Assembly (NCBI GenBank): GCA_047602365.1
Contig: JASGHM010000001.1
Span: 930,001-994,000 of the forward strand
Direction: 5' to 3'
Origin: Piscinibacter sp047602365
Lineage (GTDB): Bacteria > Pseudomonadota > Gammaproteobacteria > Burkholderiales > Burkholderiaceae_C
Length of the DNA: 64,000 bases
The first letter of the stretch is position 1, and each line of letters starts with the position of its first letter. The notes beneath the pieces were generated by a model. It saw only the letters and a program-made list of their open reading frames with translations, had not been told where the DNA came from and did no database searches. Positions 26,388 to 37,197 of the stretch are shown piece after piece. A program made the position numbers and the translations under genes.

Positions 26388-27279
26388 ATGCGAAATTCGA
26401 CGCTCACCGCCCCTTCCAACGCGGCTGGCGCCTGGGCGGTGCACGCTTTCGATGCGCCGCTGGGTGCGGAAGTGGTCGGCCTGGACCTGTCGCAGCCGCT
26501 GGACGACGACACATTCGGTCGGGTGCACCGCGCCCACCTCGACCACCACGTGCTGGTGTTTCGAGATGCACGCATCACGCCGGCGCAGCAGATCGACTTC
26601 AGCCGCCGCTTCGGCCCGCTGCAGATCCACGTGCTGCACCAGTTCCAGCTGAGCGGCCACCCGGAGATCCTGGTCGTCTCCAACATCGTCGAGAACGGCC
26701 GCCCCATCGGCCTGGGCGACGCCGGCCACTACTGGCACTCCGACCTGTCCTACGTCGACAAGCCCAGCCTGGGCTCGATGCTCCACGCCCAGGAGCTGCC
26801 CGCCGAGGGCGGCGACACGCTGTTCGCCAACATGCATCGGGCCTACGACACGCTGCCGGCGGCGCTGCAGCCGCGCCGTCGACGGGCAGCAGGCCGAACA
26901 TTCCTACCTGTGCAAGTACGAGGAGCTGCGCGCACGCAGCCCGTGGCGCCCGCCGCTGAGCGCCGAGCAGATCGCCAGCGTCAGGCCGCAGGTGCATCCG
27001 GTGGTGCGCACGCACCCGGAGACCGGGCGCAAGGCGCTGTTCGTCAGCGAGCACTTCACGACACGCATCGTCGGACTGCCCGAGGCCGAGAGCGCCGATC
27101 TGCTGGCGCAGCTGTTCGCCCACAGCGTGCGGCCCGAGCACCTCTACCGGCACCGCTGGCAGCCGCACGACATGGTGTTCTGGGACAACCGCTCGCTGAT
27201 GCACCTGGCCGCCGGCTGCCCCGACCACCTGCGACGGCGGTTGAACCGCACCACGATCGAGGGCAGCGTGCCGTTCTGA
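26388..27279 (+). CDS. TauD/TfdA-family 2-oxoglutarate-dependent dioxygenase (frameshifted)
   Basis: The first 160 residues carry VVGLDLSQPLDDDTF, FSRRFGPLQIHVL and the iron ligands HxD in GHYWHSDLSY. After about 26871-26875 the sequence continues in the next frame with HSYLCKYEELRARSP, MVFWDNRSLMHLA (third iron ligand H) and the 2-oxoglutarate arginine in RRLNRTTIEG. Removing one base of the CCGC run after 26870 restores a normal protein of about 296 residues. It is predicted to hydroxylate a sulfonate, phenoxyacetate or similar acid. All catalytic residues survive, so the break may be a sequencing error. Confidence 0.82.
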
Positions 27280-27382
27280 AGCCGGTGATGTCGAAGCGGC
27301 GCGCCGCCGATCGTCGTGGGGGTGAAGTGCGGCCCGCCGCTTCGACGCGCTGCACGGTGGCAGCTTTCCCGGAGGACACCCG

Positions 27383-28522
27383 ATGAACCCGATGCCGACC
27401 CGACTGCTCCTGATGGTGGCCACCCGCAAGGGCGCCTGGCTGCTGCACGGCGACACGAGCCGCCAGCGCTGGACGGTCGACGGCCCGCATTTCCTCGGTC
27501 ACATGGTCAGCCACCTGCAGCTCGACCCGCGCGACGGCCAGACGCTGCTGGCCGCCGCCCGCACCGGCCACCTGGGCCCGACTGTGTTCCGCTCGACCGA
27601 CTTCGGCCGCCAGTGGAAGGAAGCGAAACAGCCGCCGGCCTTCGCCGCTCCGAGCAACGGCCTGCCGGCGCGTTCGGTCGACCACAACTTCTGGCTGGCG
27701 CCGGGCCACGCCAGCCAGCCCGGCAGCTGGTACGTCGGCACCTCGCCGCAAGGGCTGTTCCGCTCCGAGGACGGCGGCGTCAGCTGGGCGCCGCTGCCGG
27801 GTGTCAACGACGATGCCCGGTTCCGCGAGTGGATGGGCACGCCGCAGGACGGCACGCCCGACGGGCCGAAGCTGCATTCGCTGATCGTCGACCCGCGCGA
27901 TGCAAAGCACCTGCTGTTCGGCATGTCCGGCGGCGGCGTGCACGAGTCGCGCGACGCCGGCCGCAGCTGGACGACGCTGATCGACGGCATGGAGGTGGTC
28001 GAAGGCTTCGACGCCGCCACGGTCACCTTCCACGACCCGCACTGCATGCGCCTGTGTCCCGGCAACCCGGACCGCCTGTACCAGCAGAACCACTGCGGCA
28101 TCTACCGGCTCGACCGCCCGGGCACGACCTGGCGGCGCATCGGCCGCACGATGCCGGCCGAGGTGGGCGACATCGGCTTCCCGATGGTCGTGCACCCGCG
28201 CGATGCCGACACCGCCTGGGTGTTCCCGATGGACGGCACCGACGTCTGGCCGCGCACCGCGCCGGCCGGCCGTCCGGCCGCCTACGTCACGCGCAACGGT
28301 GGCGACAGCTGGCAGCGCCTGGACCAGGGCCTGCCCACCGAGCAGGCCTGGTGGACGATCAAGCGCCAGGCGATGACCGTCGATGCGCTGGCCGAGCCGG
28401 CGCTGTACCTGGGCACCACCAGCGGCGAGCTGTGGATCGGCCACGACGGCGGCGCGCGCTGGGAGAACATCGCGCGCCACCTGCCGGAGATCTACGCGGT
28501 CGAGGTCGCGGCGCTGCCATGA
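27383..28522 (+). CDS. BNR/sortilin-like beta-propeller protein
   Basis: The 379-residue protein has repeated Asp-box-like motifs (FRSTDFGRQWKEA, FRSEDGGVSWAPL, HESRDAGRSWTTL, TRNGGDSWQRL, GHDGGARWENI), each a hallmark of BNR/sialidase or sortilin-type propeller blades. It opens with RLLLMVATRKGAWLLHGD, typical of a cytosolic WD40/YVTN/BNR-like family, and has no signal peptide. The stop codon overlaps the start of a MoaD/ThiS-like gene. Pairing of these two families recurs in other proteobacteria, but the function is unknown. Sialidase activity is not implied. Confidence 0.78.
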   Translation: MNPMPTRLLLMVATRKGAWLLHGDTSRQRWTVDGPHFLGHMVSHLQLDPRDGQTLLAAARTGHLGPTVFRSTDFGRQWKEAKQPPAFAAPSNGLPARSVDHNFWLAPGHASQPGSWYVGTSPQGLFRSEDGGVSWAPLPGVNDDARFREWMGTPQDGTPDGPKLHSLIVDPRDAKHLLFGMSGGGVHESRDAGRSWTTLIDGMEVVEGFDAATVTFHDPHCMRLCPGNPDRLYQQNHCGIYRLDRPGTTWRRIGRTMPAEVGDIGFPMVVHPRDADTAWVFPMDGTDVWPRTAPAGRPAAYVTRNGGDSWQRLDQGLPTEQAWWTIKRQAMTVDALAEPALYLGTTSGELWIGHDGGARWENIARHLPEIYAVEVAALP

Positions 28523-28776
28523 AGGTGCTGGTGCCGGGCGCCTTGCGTTCCTACACCGGGCAGACGCATGTCGAGGCCGACGGCGCCACGCTGGCCGCGC
28601 TGTTCGACGACCTCGAGCGCCAGTTCCCGGGGCTGCGCTTTCGCGTCATCGACGAACAGGCGCAGCTGCGGCCGAACATGCGCATGTTCGTCAACGGCCG
28701 CAACGTGCGCGACCTCGCTCACACGCTGCAGCCGGACGACTTCGTCGCCGTCGTGCTGGCGCTCAGCGGCGGCTGA
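28519..28776 (+). CDS. MoaD/ThiS-family ubiquitin-like sulfur carrier
   Basis: This 85-residue beta-grasp protein ends in the Gly-Gly motif (VLALSGG) needed for adenylation and thiocarboxylation. It has the usual MKVLVPGALRSYTG start, ATLAALFDDLERQFPGLRFRVID, and a LQPDDFVAVV strand. Its ATG overlaps the stop codon of the propeller gene (ATGA), so translation is coupled. The partner strongly suggests a sulfur-transfer role other than molybdopterin or thiamine synthesis. No moaE, thiG or E1-like gene is adjacent. Confidence 0.82.
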   Translation: MKVLVPGALRSYTGQTHVEADGATLAALFDDLERQFPGLRFRVIDEQAQLRPNMRMFVNGRNVRDLAHTLQPDDFVAVVLALSGG

Positions 28777-28794
28777 CGCGCAAGGATTTCGGCG

Positions 28795-29463
28795 CTACGC
28801 GTCGTAGCGGTAGCCGACGCCGTAGATCGAGCGGATCGGCTCGCGCCCGGGCATCACGCGCTCGAGCTTGCGGCGCAGGTTCTTCACGTGGCTGTCGATG
28901 GCGCGGTCGCTCATCGCGCGCTGGTCGTCGTGCAGCCGGTCGATCAGCTGGTCGCGCGAGAACACGCGGCCGGGCGCGCCGGCCAGCGTGCCGAGCAGGC
29001 GGAACTCCAGCGGCGTGAGGTCGAGCAGTTCGCCGTCGATGCGCGCTTCGCGGCGCTCGGCGTCGATCACCAGGCCGCTGGCCGGTGCCTCGACCGGCGC
29101 GGGGTCGCGGCGCTGCCGGCGCAGGATCGCCCTCACGCGCGCCACCACCTCGCGCGGGCTGAAGGGCTTGCAGACGTAGTCGTCGGCGCCGGCCTCCAGG
29201 CCGATCAGCCGGTCGACCTCCTCGACACGCGCGGTCAGCATCACGATCGGCACGTCGCTGAACTCGCGCAGCGTGCGGCAGATCGTCAGGCCGTCGGTGC
29301 CGGGCAGCATCAGGTCGAGCACGATCAGGTCGGGCGGCGCCGCGCGCACTGCCGGCACGACGGCGTCGCCATGGTCCAGCACGCTGCTGCGCGCGCCGGC
29401 GGCGTCGAGGTAGTCGGCCAGCAGCCGCGCGAGGCGCGGTTCGTCCTCGACCACCAGCACCAC
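28795..29463 (-). CDS. baeR: BaeR-like response regulator
   Basis: The 222-residue protein is strikingly BaeR-like in its receiver (DLIVLDLMLPGTDGLTICR with D50, SDVPIVMLTARVEEVDRLIG, GADDYVCKPFSPREVVARV). The winged helix also fits (LTPLEFRLLGTLAGAPGRVFSR, IDSHVKNLRRKLE, IYGVGYRYDA). In enterobacteria BaeR activates RND pump genes under envelope stress. Here the BaeS-like kinase precedes it on the same strand and an RND pump is divergent, matching that role. GTG 29463 is the only start in frame after the stop codon at 29494-29496. Confidence 0.9.
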   Translation of the reverse strand: MVLVVEDEPRLARLLADYLDAAGARSSVLDHGDAVVPAVRAAPPDLIVLDLMLPGTDGLTICRTLREFSDVPIVMLTARVEEVDRLIGLEAGADDYVCKPFSPREVVARVRAILRRQRRDPAPVEAPASGLVIDAERREARIDGELLDLTPLEFRLLGTLAGAPGRVFSRDQLIDRLHDDQRAMSDRAIDSHVKNLRRKLERVMPGREPIRSIYGVGYRYDA

Positions 29464-29493
29464 GGCGCCGAGCCAGCTCGGGCACGGCCAGGT

Positions 29494-30918
29494 TCAAGAC
29501 TCGACCTCCCGGCGCCACCGCCAGCGGCAGGCGCACCTCGATCCACACGCCGCCGATCGGCGAGTGGTGCGCCTCGATGCGGCCGTCGTGGGCCAGCACG
29601 ATGCTGCGGCAGATCGCCAGGCCGAGGCCGCTGCCGCCGCCGGCGCGGCCGCGCGAGGACTCGACGCGGAAGAAGCGCTCGAGCAGGCGCGGCAGCAGCT
29701 CGTCGGGCACGCCCGGCTCGGAGTCCATCACGTCGAGCACCGCCTGGCCAGGCTCGGCTGCGCAGCCGCACCTGCAGCGCGCCCGCCACGGTCGGTGTAG
29801 CGCAGTGCGTTGCCGAGCACGTTGTGCAGCAGCTGGCGCATGCGCAGCTCGTCGGCCTGCAGCATCACCGGCGCGCCGGGCGCCTCGACCTCCAGCGTCA
29901 GCCCACGCTCGGCGCAGCCGCGGCGGGCCGCCGCGCACTCGTCGGCGAGCAGCGCCGTCAGGTCGAGCTCGACCTTGCGATAGGTCAGCGCGCCGACGTC
30001 GGCCAGCGCCAGCTCGTGCAGGTCGTGCACCAGCTGCGACAGCGTCGCCACTTCGGTCTGCAGCAGGCGCAGCGAGTCCGGCGTCACCGGGTGCACACCG
30101 TCCTCCATCGCCTCCAGTTCGCCGCGCAGCACGGCCAGCGGCGTGCGCAGCTCGTGCGACACGTCGGCCATGTAGTCGCGGCGCACCTGTTCGTTGCGCT
30201 CCAGCGCCAGCGCCAGCTGGTTGAAGTCCTGCGCCAGCCGCGCCACCTCGTCCTGCCCGCGCACCGGTACGCGGGTGTCGTAGGCGCCGGCGGCCAGCCG
30301 GTGCGTCGCGCGCGCCACCTCGCGCACCGGCGCGAGCAGCGTGCGCGCGATCCACCAGGCGATCAGCGCCGCGGCCAGCGTGACCCGCACGCCGATCAGC
30401 AGGCTGGCGCGCAGCTGGCCTTCGACGAAACGCAGCGCGGCGGGCTCGGTGACGGTCTGGATCGGCGCGATCACCAGCCAGCCGACGCTGCGGCCGTCGA
30501 CGACGATCTCGCGCTGATCGCTGTCGGCGAAGATGGTCGGGAAGCCGATCACGCGCAGGCGCTGCGCGTCGAGCAGGGTCAGGCGGCGCCCGGCGCCGAG
30601 CAGGTCGGAGGTGACGAACTCCTGCGGCGGCGTGCCCGGCGGCGCGCCGCGCATCTGCATGCGGCCGAGGTCCACGCCGACCAGGCCGAACCAGACGTCG
30701 GGCCGGTCGCGCACGAACTCCCAGTCGCCGTGGCTGGCATAGGCCGCCTGCAGCCGCGGCAGCGCCGCCTCCATGCGCAGCAGCGCCTGCTCGTTCAGGT
30801 AGCCGATGAAGCCGCGTTCGAAGTTCCAGCGCGCAGCCGCCCCCATCGCCAGTGCGACCAGGGCGGCCATCGCGAGCACCGCGAGGAAGAGCTTGCCGGT
30901 GAGGCCCAGGCGTTTCAT
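29494..30918 (-). CDS. baeS: BaeS-like sensor histidine kinase (frameshifted)
   Basis: ATG 30918 opens a membrane helix (KLFLAVLAMAALVALAM), a periplasmic sensor region, a second helix near 160-180, HAMP, and the H-box YMADVSHELRTPLAVL with H255. The frame breaks near 29783-29801 at two places one base apart in phase, and again near 29508. Removing three single extra bases gives TDRGGALQVRLRAEPGQAVLDV, then GSGLGLAICRSIVLAHDG, and an end at TGA 29494-29496, total about 473 residues. It is predicted to sense envelope stress or drugs and phosphorylate the adjacent regulator. The clustered indels may be assembly error. Confidence 0.78.
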
Positions 30919-31048
30919 CGGCCTGCACGATAAGGGACGAAGCGGGAGAAACAAACCGGAAACACAGCGGCAGCCGGGTCTCCAAACTTGCTCCACATTC
31001 GGCGGCGAGCATGCGGGCATCCCGTTCGAGACTCCCAGAGCCGACCCC

Positions 31049-32275
31049 ATGCATGCCCTCCTCCCCTCCCGCCGCGGCCTGACGGTCGCGCTCGCCCTCG
31101 CCGCCGCCACGGTGCTGGCCGCCTGCGGCGAGAGCCGCAGCGCCGCCCCCGCGGCATCGGCCCGCCCCACCACCGTCGGCGTGCTCGCGCTGCAGGCCGA
31201 GTCGGTGCCGCTGAGCACCGAACTGCCCGGCCGCACCAGCGCGCCGCTGGTCGCCGAGATCCGCCCACAGGTCGGCGGCATCGTGCAGGCGCGGCGCTTC
31301 ACCGAAGGCACGCTGGTGAAGGCCGGCCAGGTGCTCTACCAGATCGACTCGGCCAGCTACCAGGCGGCGCAGGCCAGCGCGTTGGCCGCCGTCGCCAAGG
31401 CCGAGGCGGTGGTCGAGACCAGCCAGCTGACGGCGCAGCGCCGCGCCGAGCTGGCGAAGATCGACGCCGTCAGCCAGCAGGACGTGCAGGACGCGCAGGC
31501 GACGCTGAAGCAGGCGCAGGCCGACCTGGCCAGCGCCCGCGCCACGCTCGCGACGGCGCGCCTGAACCTCGATCGCACCCTGATCACCAGCCCGATCGCC
31601 GGCCGTGTCGACGTCTCCAGCGTCACGCCGGGCGCGCTGGTCACCGCCGACCAGACCAGCGTGCTGACCACCGTGCGCCAGGTCGATCCGATCCAGGTCG
31701 ACGTCACGCAGTCCAGCGCCGACCTGCTGCGCCTGAAGCGCGACCTGGCCGACGGCCGGCTGCAGCGCGCCGGCGCCGATGCGCAGGTCACGCTGCTGCT
31801 CGAGGACGGCAGCACCTACGCCCACAGCGGGCGGCTGAGCATTGCCGGCGTGTCGGTCAACACCGCCACCGGCGCGGTGACGCTGCGCGCGGTGTTCCCC
31901 AACCCCGAGGGCCTGCTGCTGCCCGGCATGTACGTGCGTGCACAGCTGCCCACCGCGGTGGCCTCGCAGGGCCTGCTGGTGCCGCAGCAGGCGGTCAGCC
32001 GCAACGCCAGCGGCGCGGCCAGCGTGCTGGTCGTCGACGCGCAGGACACCGTGCAGCGCCGCGCCATCACCGCCGACCGTGCGGTCGGCAACCGCTGGCT
32101 GGTCAGTGCCGGCCTGGCGGCGGGCGAGCGGGTGGTCGTCGAGGGGGCGCAGAAGGTCAAGGCCGGCGACGTGGTGCAGGCCCAGCCGGTGACGCTCTCC
32201 GCCCCCGCCGCAGCCGCCAGCGCGGCGTCGGCTGCTGCCGCGGCTTCGGCCCCGGCGCGCGTCGCGGCACGCTGA
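31049..32275 (+). CDS. RND efflux periplasmic adaptor (AcrA/MexA type)
   Basis: The 408-residue lipoprotein has signal ALAAATVLAACGES and begins with the barrel-sandwich strand LSTELPGRTSAPLVAEIRPQ and VGGIVQARRFTEGTLVKAGQ. A long coiled-coil hairpin (about 95-170) and LITSPIAGRVDVSSVTPGALV follow, and an alanine-rich tail ends the protein. It is the adaptor of the tripartite pump completed by the next two genes and is divergent from the BaeS-like kinase, with a 130-bp shared region likely to hold the controlled promoter. The start at 31049 is supported by the lipobox position. Confidence 0.92.
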   Translation: MHALLPSRRGLTVALALAAATVLAACGESRSAAPAASARPTTVGVLALQAESVPLSTELPGRTSAPLVAEIRPQVGGIVQARRFTEGTLVKAGQVLYQIDSASYQAAQASALAAVAKAEAVVETSQLTAQRRAELAKIDAVSQQDVQDAQATLKQAQADLASARATLATARLNLDRTLITSPIAGRVDVSSVTPGALVTADQTSVLTTVRQVDPIQVDVTQSSADLLRLKRDLADGRLQRAGADAQVTLLLEDGSTYAHSGRLSIAGVSVNTATGAVTLRAVFPNPEGLLLPGMYVRAQLPTAVASQGLLVPQQAVSRNASGAASVLVVDAQDTVQRRAITADRAVGNRWLVSAGLAAGERVVVEGAQKVKAGDVVQAQPVTLSAPAAAASAASAAAAASAPARVAAR

Positions 32276-32288
32276 ACGGAGCCCCGCC

Positions 32289-35200
32289 ATGGCACGCTTC
32301 TTCATCGACCGCCCGATCTTCGCCTGGGTGCTGGCCATCGTCGTGATGCTGGCCGGCGCCTTCTCCATCACCGCCCTGCCGCTCGAGAAATACCCCGACA
32401 TCGCGCCGACCCAGGTGCGCATCAGCGCCAGCTACCCCGGCGCTTCGGCCAAGACCATCGAGGACTCGGTGACCCAGGTCATCGAGCAGAAGATGAAGGG
32501 CCTGGACGGCCTGCTCGCGATGTCGGCGTCGAGCTCGTCGGCGGGCACCGCGAGCATCTCGCTGAGCTTCGTCTCCGGCACCAACCCGGACGTCGCGCAG
32601 ATGCAGGTGCAGAACAAGCTGCAGCAGGCGATGACGCAGCTGCCGCAGGTGGTGCAGAACCAGGGCGTCACCGTCACCAAGAGCGGCACCGACTTCCTGA
32701 TGGTGGTCGCCTTCTACTCGGCCGACGGCAGCGCCAGCTCGATCCAGATCGGCGACTACATCGCCTCCAACCTGGTCGACACGATCAGCCGCATCGACGG
32801 CGTCGGCGACGTGCAGACGCTGGGCACGCAGCACGCGATGCGCGTCTGGCTCGACCCGGCCAAGCTGGCCAGCCATGCGCTGATGCCGTCGGACGTCAGT
32901 GCCGCCATCACCGCGCAGAACGCGCAGGTCTCGGCCGGCCAGGTCGGCGGCCTGCCGGCGCCGGCCGGGCAGCAGCTCAACGTCAGCATCACCGCGCGCA
33001 GCAAGCTGCAGACGGTGCAGCAGTTCAACCAGATCACGCTGAAGACGGCCAGCGACGGCAGCGTCGTGCGCCTGGCCGACGTGGCACGGGTCGAACTGGG
33101 CGGCGACAGCTACACCGTCTCGACCCGCTTCAAGGGCCAGCCCTCGGCGGCGATGGGCGTCTACCTCGCCTCGGGCGCCAACGCGATCGGCGTCGCCGAG
33201 GCGGTGAAGGCCAAGCTCGCCGAGCTGCAGCCCGGCTTCCCGTACCAGCTGCAGTCGGCGATGTCCTACGACACCACGCCCTTCGTCAAGGTGTCGATCG
33301 AGGAGGTGGTGAAGACGCTGGGCGAAGCGGTGCTGCTGGTCGTGCTGATCATGTACCTGTTCCTGCAGAACTGGCGCGCCACGCTGATCCCGGCGATCAC
33401 CGTGCCGGTGGTGCTGCTGGGCACTTTCGGCGTGCTCGCCGCGGCCGGCTACTCGATCAACAGCCTGACCATGTTCGGCATGGTGCTGGCGATCGGCCTG
33501 CTGGTCGACGACGCCATCGTGGTGGTCGAGAACGTCGAGCGTGTGATGGCCGAGCGCGGCCTGTCGCCGCGCGAGGCGACGCGCGAGTCGATGGGCGAGA
33601 TCACCGGCGCGCTGGTCGGCATCGCGCTGGTGCTGGCCGGCGTGTTCATCCCGATGGCCTTCTTCGGCGGCTCCACCGGCGTGATCTACCGCCAGTTCTC
33701 GATCACCGTGGTGTCGGCGATGCTGCTGTCGGTGCTGGTCGCGCTGACGCTCACGCCGGCGCTGTGCGCGACCATCCTGAAGCCGTTGCCCGGCGGCGAA
33801 CACCATGCGCCGCACCGCGGCTGGCTCGGCCGCTTCTTCGGCGCGTTCAACCGCGGCTTCGAGCGCGGCAACGGCGCTCTGCAGTCGTTCACCGGCCGGC
33901 TGCTGGCACGCGGCGGCCGCACGATGCTGGTCTATGCTGCTGATCGTCGGCGCGATGGCCGTGCTGTACCACCGCCTGCCGACCTCCTTCCTGCCCGAGG
34001 AAGACCAGGGTGTGCTGATGGCCGAGGTGCGCCTGCCGCCGGGCGCCACCAACGAGCGCCTGGTGAGCTCGCTGCAGCAGGTGGAGAACTGGCTGGCGCA
34101 GCAGGCCGACATCGACGGCTACACGATGATCTCCGGCATCGGCGGCGACCAGGCCACCGGCCGCGCCTTCATCCGCCTGAAGGACTGGAGCGAGCGCGAG
34201 GGCGCCGGCCAGAGCGCCGCCGAGATCGCCACGCGCGCCAACCGCGAGCTGGCCAGCCTGCGCGATGCACGCGTGTTCGTGATGCAGCCGCCGACCATCC
34301 GCGGCCTCGGTTCGGCCAGCGGCTGGACCGTCGAGCTGCAGGACCGCGGTGGCCTCGGCCACGACGGGCTGGTGAAGGCGCGCGACCAGTTCCTCGAGCT
34401 GGCGCGCAAGCACCCGGCGCTGGCGCAGGTGCGCTTCAGCGGCCTGGACGACGCGCCGCAGTACGGCATCACGATCGACGACCGCAAGGCCGGCGCGCTG
34501 GGCGTGGCCACCAGCGACATCAACAACACGCTGTCGGTGGCGCTGGGCGGCAGCTACGTCAACGACTTCCTCGACCAGGGCCGCGTCAAGAAGGTCTACG
34601 TGCAGGGTGACGCGCCCTACCGCATGGCGCCCGACAGCATCATGGGCTGGTTCGTGCGCAACGGCAGCGGCGACATGGTGCCCTTCTCGGCCTTCGCGAG
34701 CACCGCCTGGACCTATGGCGCGCCCAAGCTGGAGCGCTACAACGGCGTCGGCTCGGTGGAGATCGTCGGCGAGGCGGCACCGGGCGTCAGCTCGGGCACC
34801 GCGATGGCGGCGGTCGAGGAGATCGTGCGCCAGCTGCCGGCCGGTGTCGGCATCGAGTGGGCCGGCCAGTCCTACCAGGAACGGCTGTCGGGTTCGCAGG
34901 CGCCGCTGCTGTACGCGGTGTCGGTATTGTTCGTGTTCCTGTGCATGGCGGCGCTGTACGAGAGCTGGTCGGTGCCGTTCTCGGTGATGCTGGTGGTGCC
35001 GCTGGGCGTGGTCGGTGCGCTGGCGCTGACCTGGCTGGCCGGGCTGAGCAACGACGTCTACTTCCAGGTCGGCCTGCTGACCACCGTGGGCCTGGCGGCG
35101 AAGAACGCGATCCTGATCGTCGAGTTCGCCAAGCAGCGCCAGGAACAGGGCGCGGCACTGATCGAGGCGACGCTGGAGGCGCTGCGGCTGCGCCTGCGGC

Positions 35201-35442
35201 CGATCCTGATGACCTCGCTGGCCTTCATGTTCGGCGTGCTGCCGCTGGCCCTGGCCAGTGGCGCGGGCGCCGGCAGCCGCCGCGCGATCGGCACCGGCGT
35301 GCTCGGCGGCATGGCCAGCGCCACCGTGCTGGGCCTGTTCTTCGTGCCGCTGTTCTACGTGCTGGTGCGCGGCCTGGTGGCGCGGCGCGCGGCCAAGCAG
35401 CCGGCGCAGCCCGATGCAGGCCCCGCGCAGATCGGCGCCTGA
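32289..35442 (+). CDS. RND efflux inner-membrane transporter (AcrB/MexB type, frameshifted)
   Basis: With one base removed the gene encodes 1050 residues, the AcrB length. ARFFIDRPIFAWVLAIVVML is the first helix. D407 and D408 in GLLVDDAIVVVENV are the proton-relay aspartates at exactly the AcrB positions. Late helices include AALYESWSVPFSVML and GLLTTVGLAAKNAILIVEFA. The break is near 33935-33938: dropping one base in the TATGCTGCTGATC stretch joins RTMLVYA to LIVGAMAVLYHRLPTSF. It forms the HAE1-family pump with the adaptor and outer-membrane channel, exporting hydrophobic or amphiphilic compounds. Confidence 0.9.
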
Positions 35443-35468
35443 AGACCGGCATGAGACGAGAGACGACC

Positions 35469-36954
35469 ATGACAACGATGACGACGCTTCCGAGAACCTT
35501 GCTGACCGCGCTGGCGGCCGCGGCCGTGCTGAGCGGCTGCGCCAACCTGGCGCCGGCCTATGAACAACCGGCAGCGGCGATTCCGGCGCGCTTCCCGCGC
35601 TGCAACCGCGGCCTCTGCGGCAACGCCGGCAGCGGCGGCGAGCACGCCGAGCGCGACGCTCAGCGCCACCGCCTCACCCGCCTGGCGCGAGGTGGTGCGC
35701 GACGAACGCCTGCGCGGCACCATCGAGCTGGCACTGGCCAACAGCCGCAGCCTGCGCCGCGCGGTGCTGGCCATCGAGCAGGCCCGCGCCACCTACCGCA
35801 TCGAGGAAGCCGGCCAGTGGCCGACCGTGCGCGCCAGCGCTGGCGAGAGCGCCACGCGCACGCCGGCGCAGGCCAGCAGCAGCGGCCAGACCACGCTGTC
35901 GCGCAGCTACAGCGTCGGGCTCGGCGTCTCGGCCTACGAGATCGACCTGTTCGGCCGCGTGCGCAACCTGAAGGACGCCGCGCTGGAGAGCTACCTGTCG
36001 ACCGAGCAGGCGACACGCAGCACCCAGCTGGCGCTGGTCACCGAGGTGGCCAATGCCTGGCTGACGCTGGCGGCCGACCAGTCGCAGCTGACGCTGGCCC
36101 GCGAGACGCTGGCCAGCCAGCGCCGCACCTACGAGATGACGCAGCAGCGCCGTGCGCTCGGCGCCGACTCCGGCCTGACGCTGGCGCAGACGCAGACCAG
36201 CGTGGAGAGCGCCCGGCGCGACGTGGCCGCCTACGAGGCGCAGGTGCAGCAGGACCGCAACGCGCTGGCGCTGCTGGTCGGCACCGAGCTGCCGGCCGCG
36301 CTGCTGCCCACCGCGCAGGACACCGATGCCGCCGCCGCGCTGCTCGCGGTGCCGGCCGACCTGCCCTCGTCGGTGCTGCAGCAGCGGCCCGACGTGCTGG
36401 CCGCCGAACATGCGCTGAAGGCCGCCAACGCCGACATCGGCGCGGCGCGTGCGGCGCTGTACCCGAGCATCAGCCTGACCAGTTCGATCGGCACCGCGAG
36501 CCGCAGCCTGGGCGACCTGTTCAAGGGCGGCGCCTGGTCGTTCGCGCCGAGCATCAGCCTGCCGATCTTCGACGGCGGCGCATCGAAAGCCTCGCTGCGC
36601 TCGGCCGAGGTGGCGCGCGACATCCAGGTGGCCACCTACGACCAGACGCTGCAGACCGCTTTCCGCGAGGTGGCTGACGCACTGGCCGTGCGCGGCTCGC
36701 TGGCCGAACGGCTGGACGCGCAGACCGCGCTGGTGGCTGCCACGCAGCGCAGCGCCGACCTGGCGCAGGCGCGCTGGCAGGGCGGCGCGAGCAGCTACCT
36801 CGAGGTGCTGGACGCGCAGCGCTCGCTGTACGCGGCGCAGCAGACGCTGATCACGCTGCGGCTGACGGACCAGGCGAACCGGCTGACGCTGTTCAAGGTG
36901 CTGGGTGGGGGGTGGCAGGCGGCGGATGGCGCGGTGCGGGTCGGCAAAGCTTGA
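35469..36954 (+). CDS. RND outer-membrane channel lipoprotein (NodT/OprM type, frameshifted)
   Basis: The protein starts with a lipoprotein signal LAAAAVLSGCANLAPAYEQP. The two OEP repeats follow: REVVRDERLRGTIELALANSRSLR, VGLGVSAYEIDLFGRVRNL, SVLQQRPDVLAAEHALKAANADIGAARAALYP and the mirrored C-terminal half. One extra base near 35597-35600 shifts the frame between IPARFP and AATAASAATPAA; corrected length is about 494 residues. TolC-like trimers give the pump its outer-membrane exit duct. ATG 35451 is an alternative start six codons upstream. Confidence 0.88.
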
Positions 36955-37197
36955 GTTGGGAGGGCGGCTTGCGGCGATCGCTGCCGCTCATCTCGGTTCC
37001 CAGGCGGCGGGATCTCACCTATGCTTCGGCGCGATCGTTTCGTGACTCGCTCGATGAATCGCAAATGTGGCCACCTTCTTGCCAGTCCGGTGATGGTGCG
37101 GACGTCCAGGCCGACCCGTGCGTCGACGTGTCGAACGTCCCCTCCCGACCCCTCAGGCTGGCCAAGCCAGCGGCCCGCCGCTGCGGCCGCATCAGTC

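Noticed and set aside
33900..33960. Programmed ribosomal frameshifting in the RND transporter
   Set aside because: There is no slippery heptamer or downstream pseudoknot. Similar single-base breaks occur in unrelated genes in the window, so error is more likely.
36955..37197. Extended N-terminus of the S41-like peptidase from 37021
   Set aside because: The upstream residues lack a signal or domain, while ATG 37198 opens directly on a clean signal peptide.
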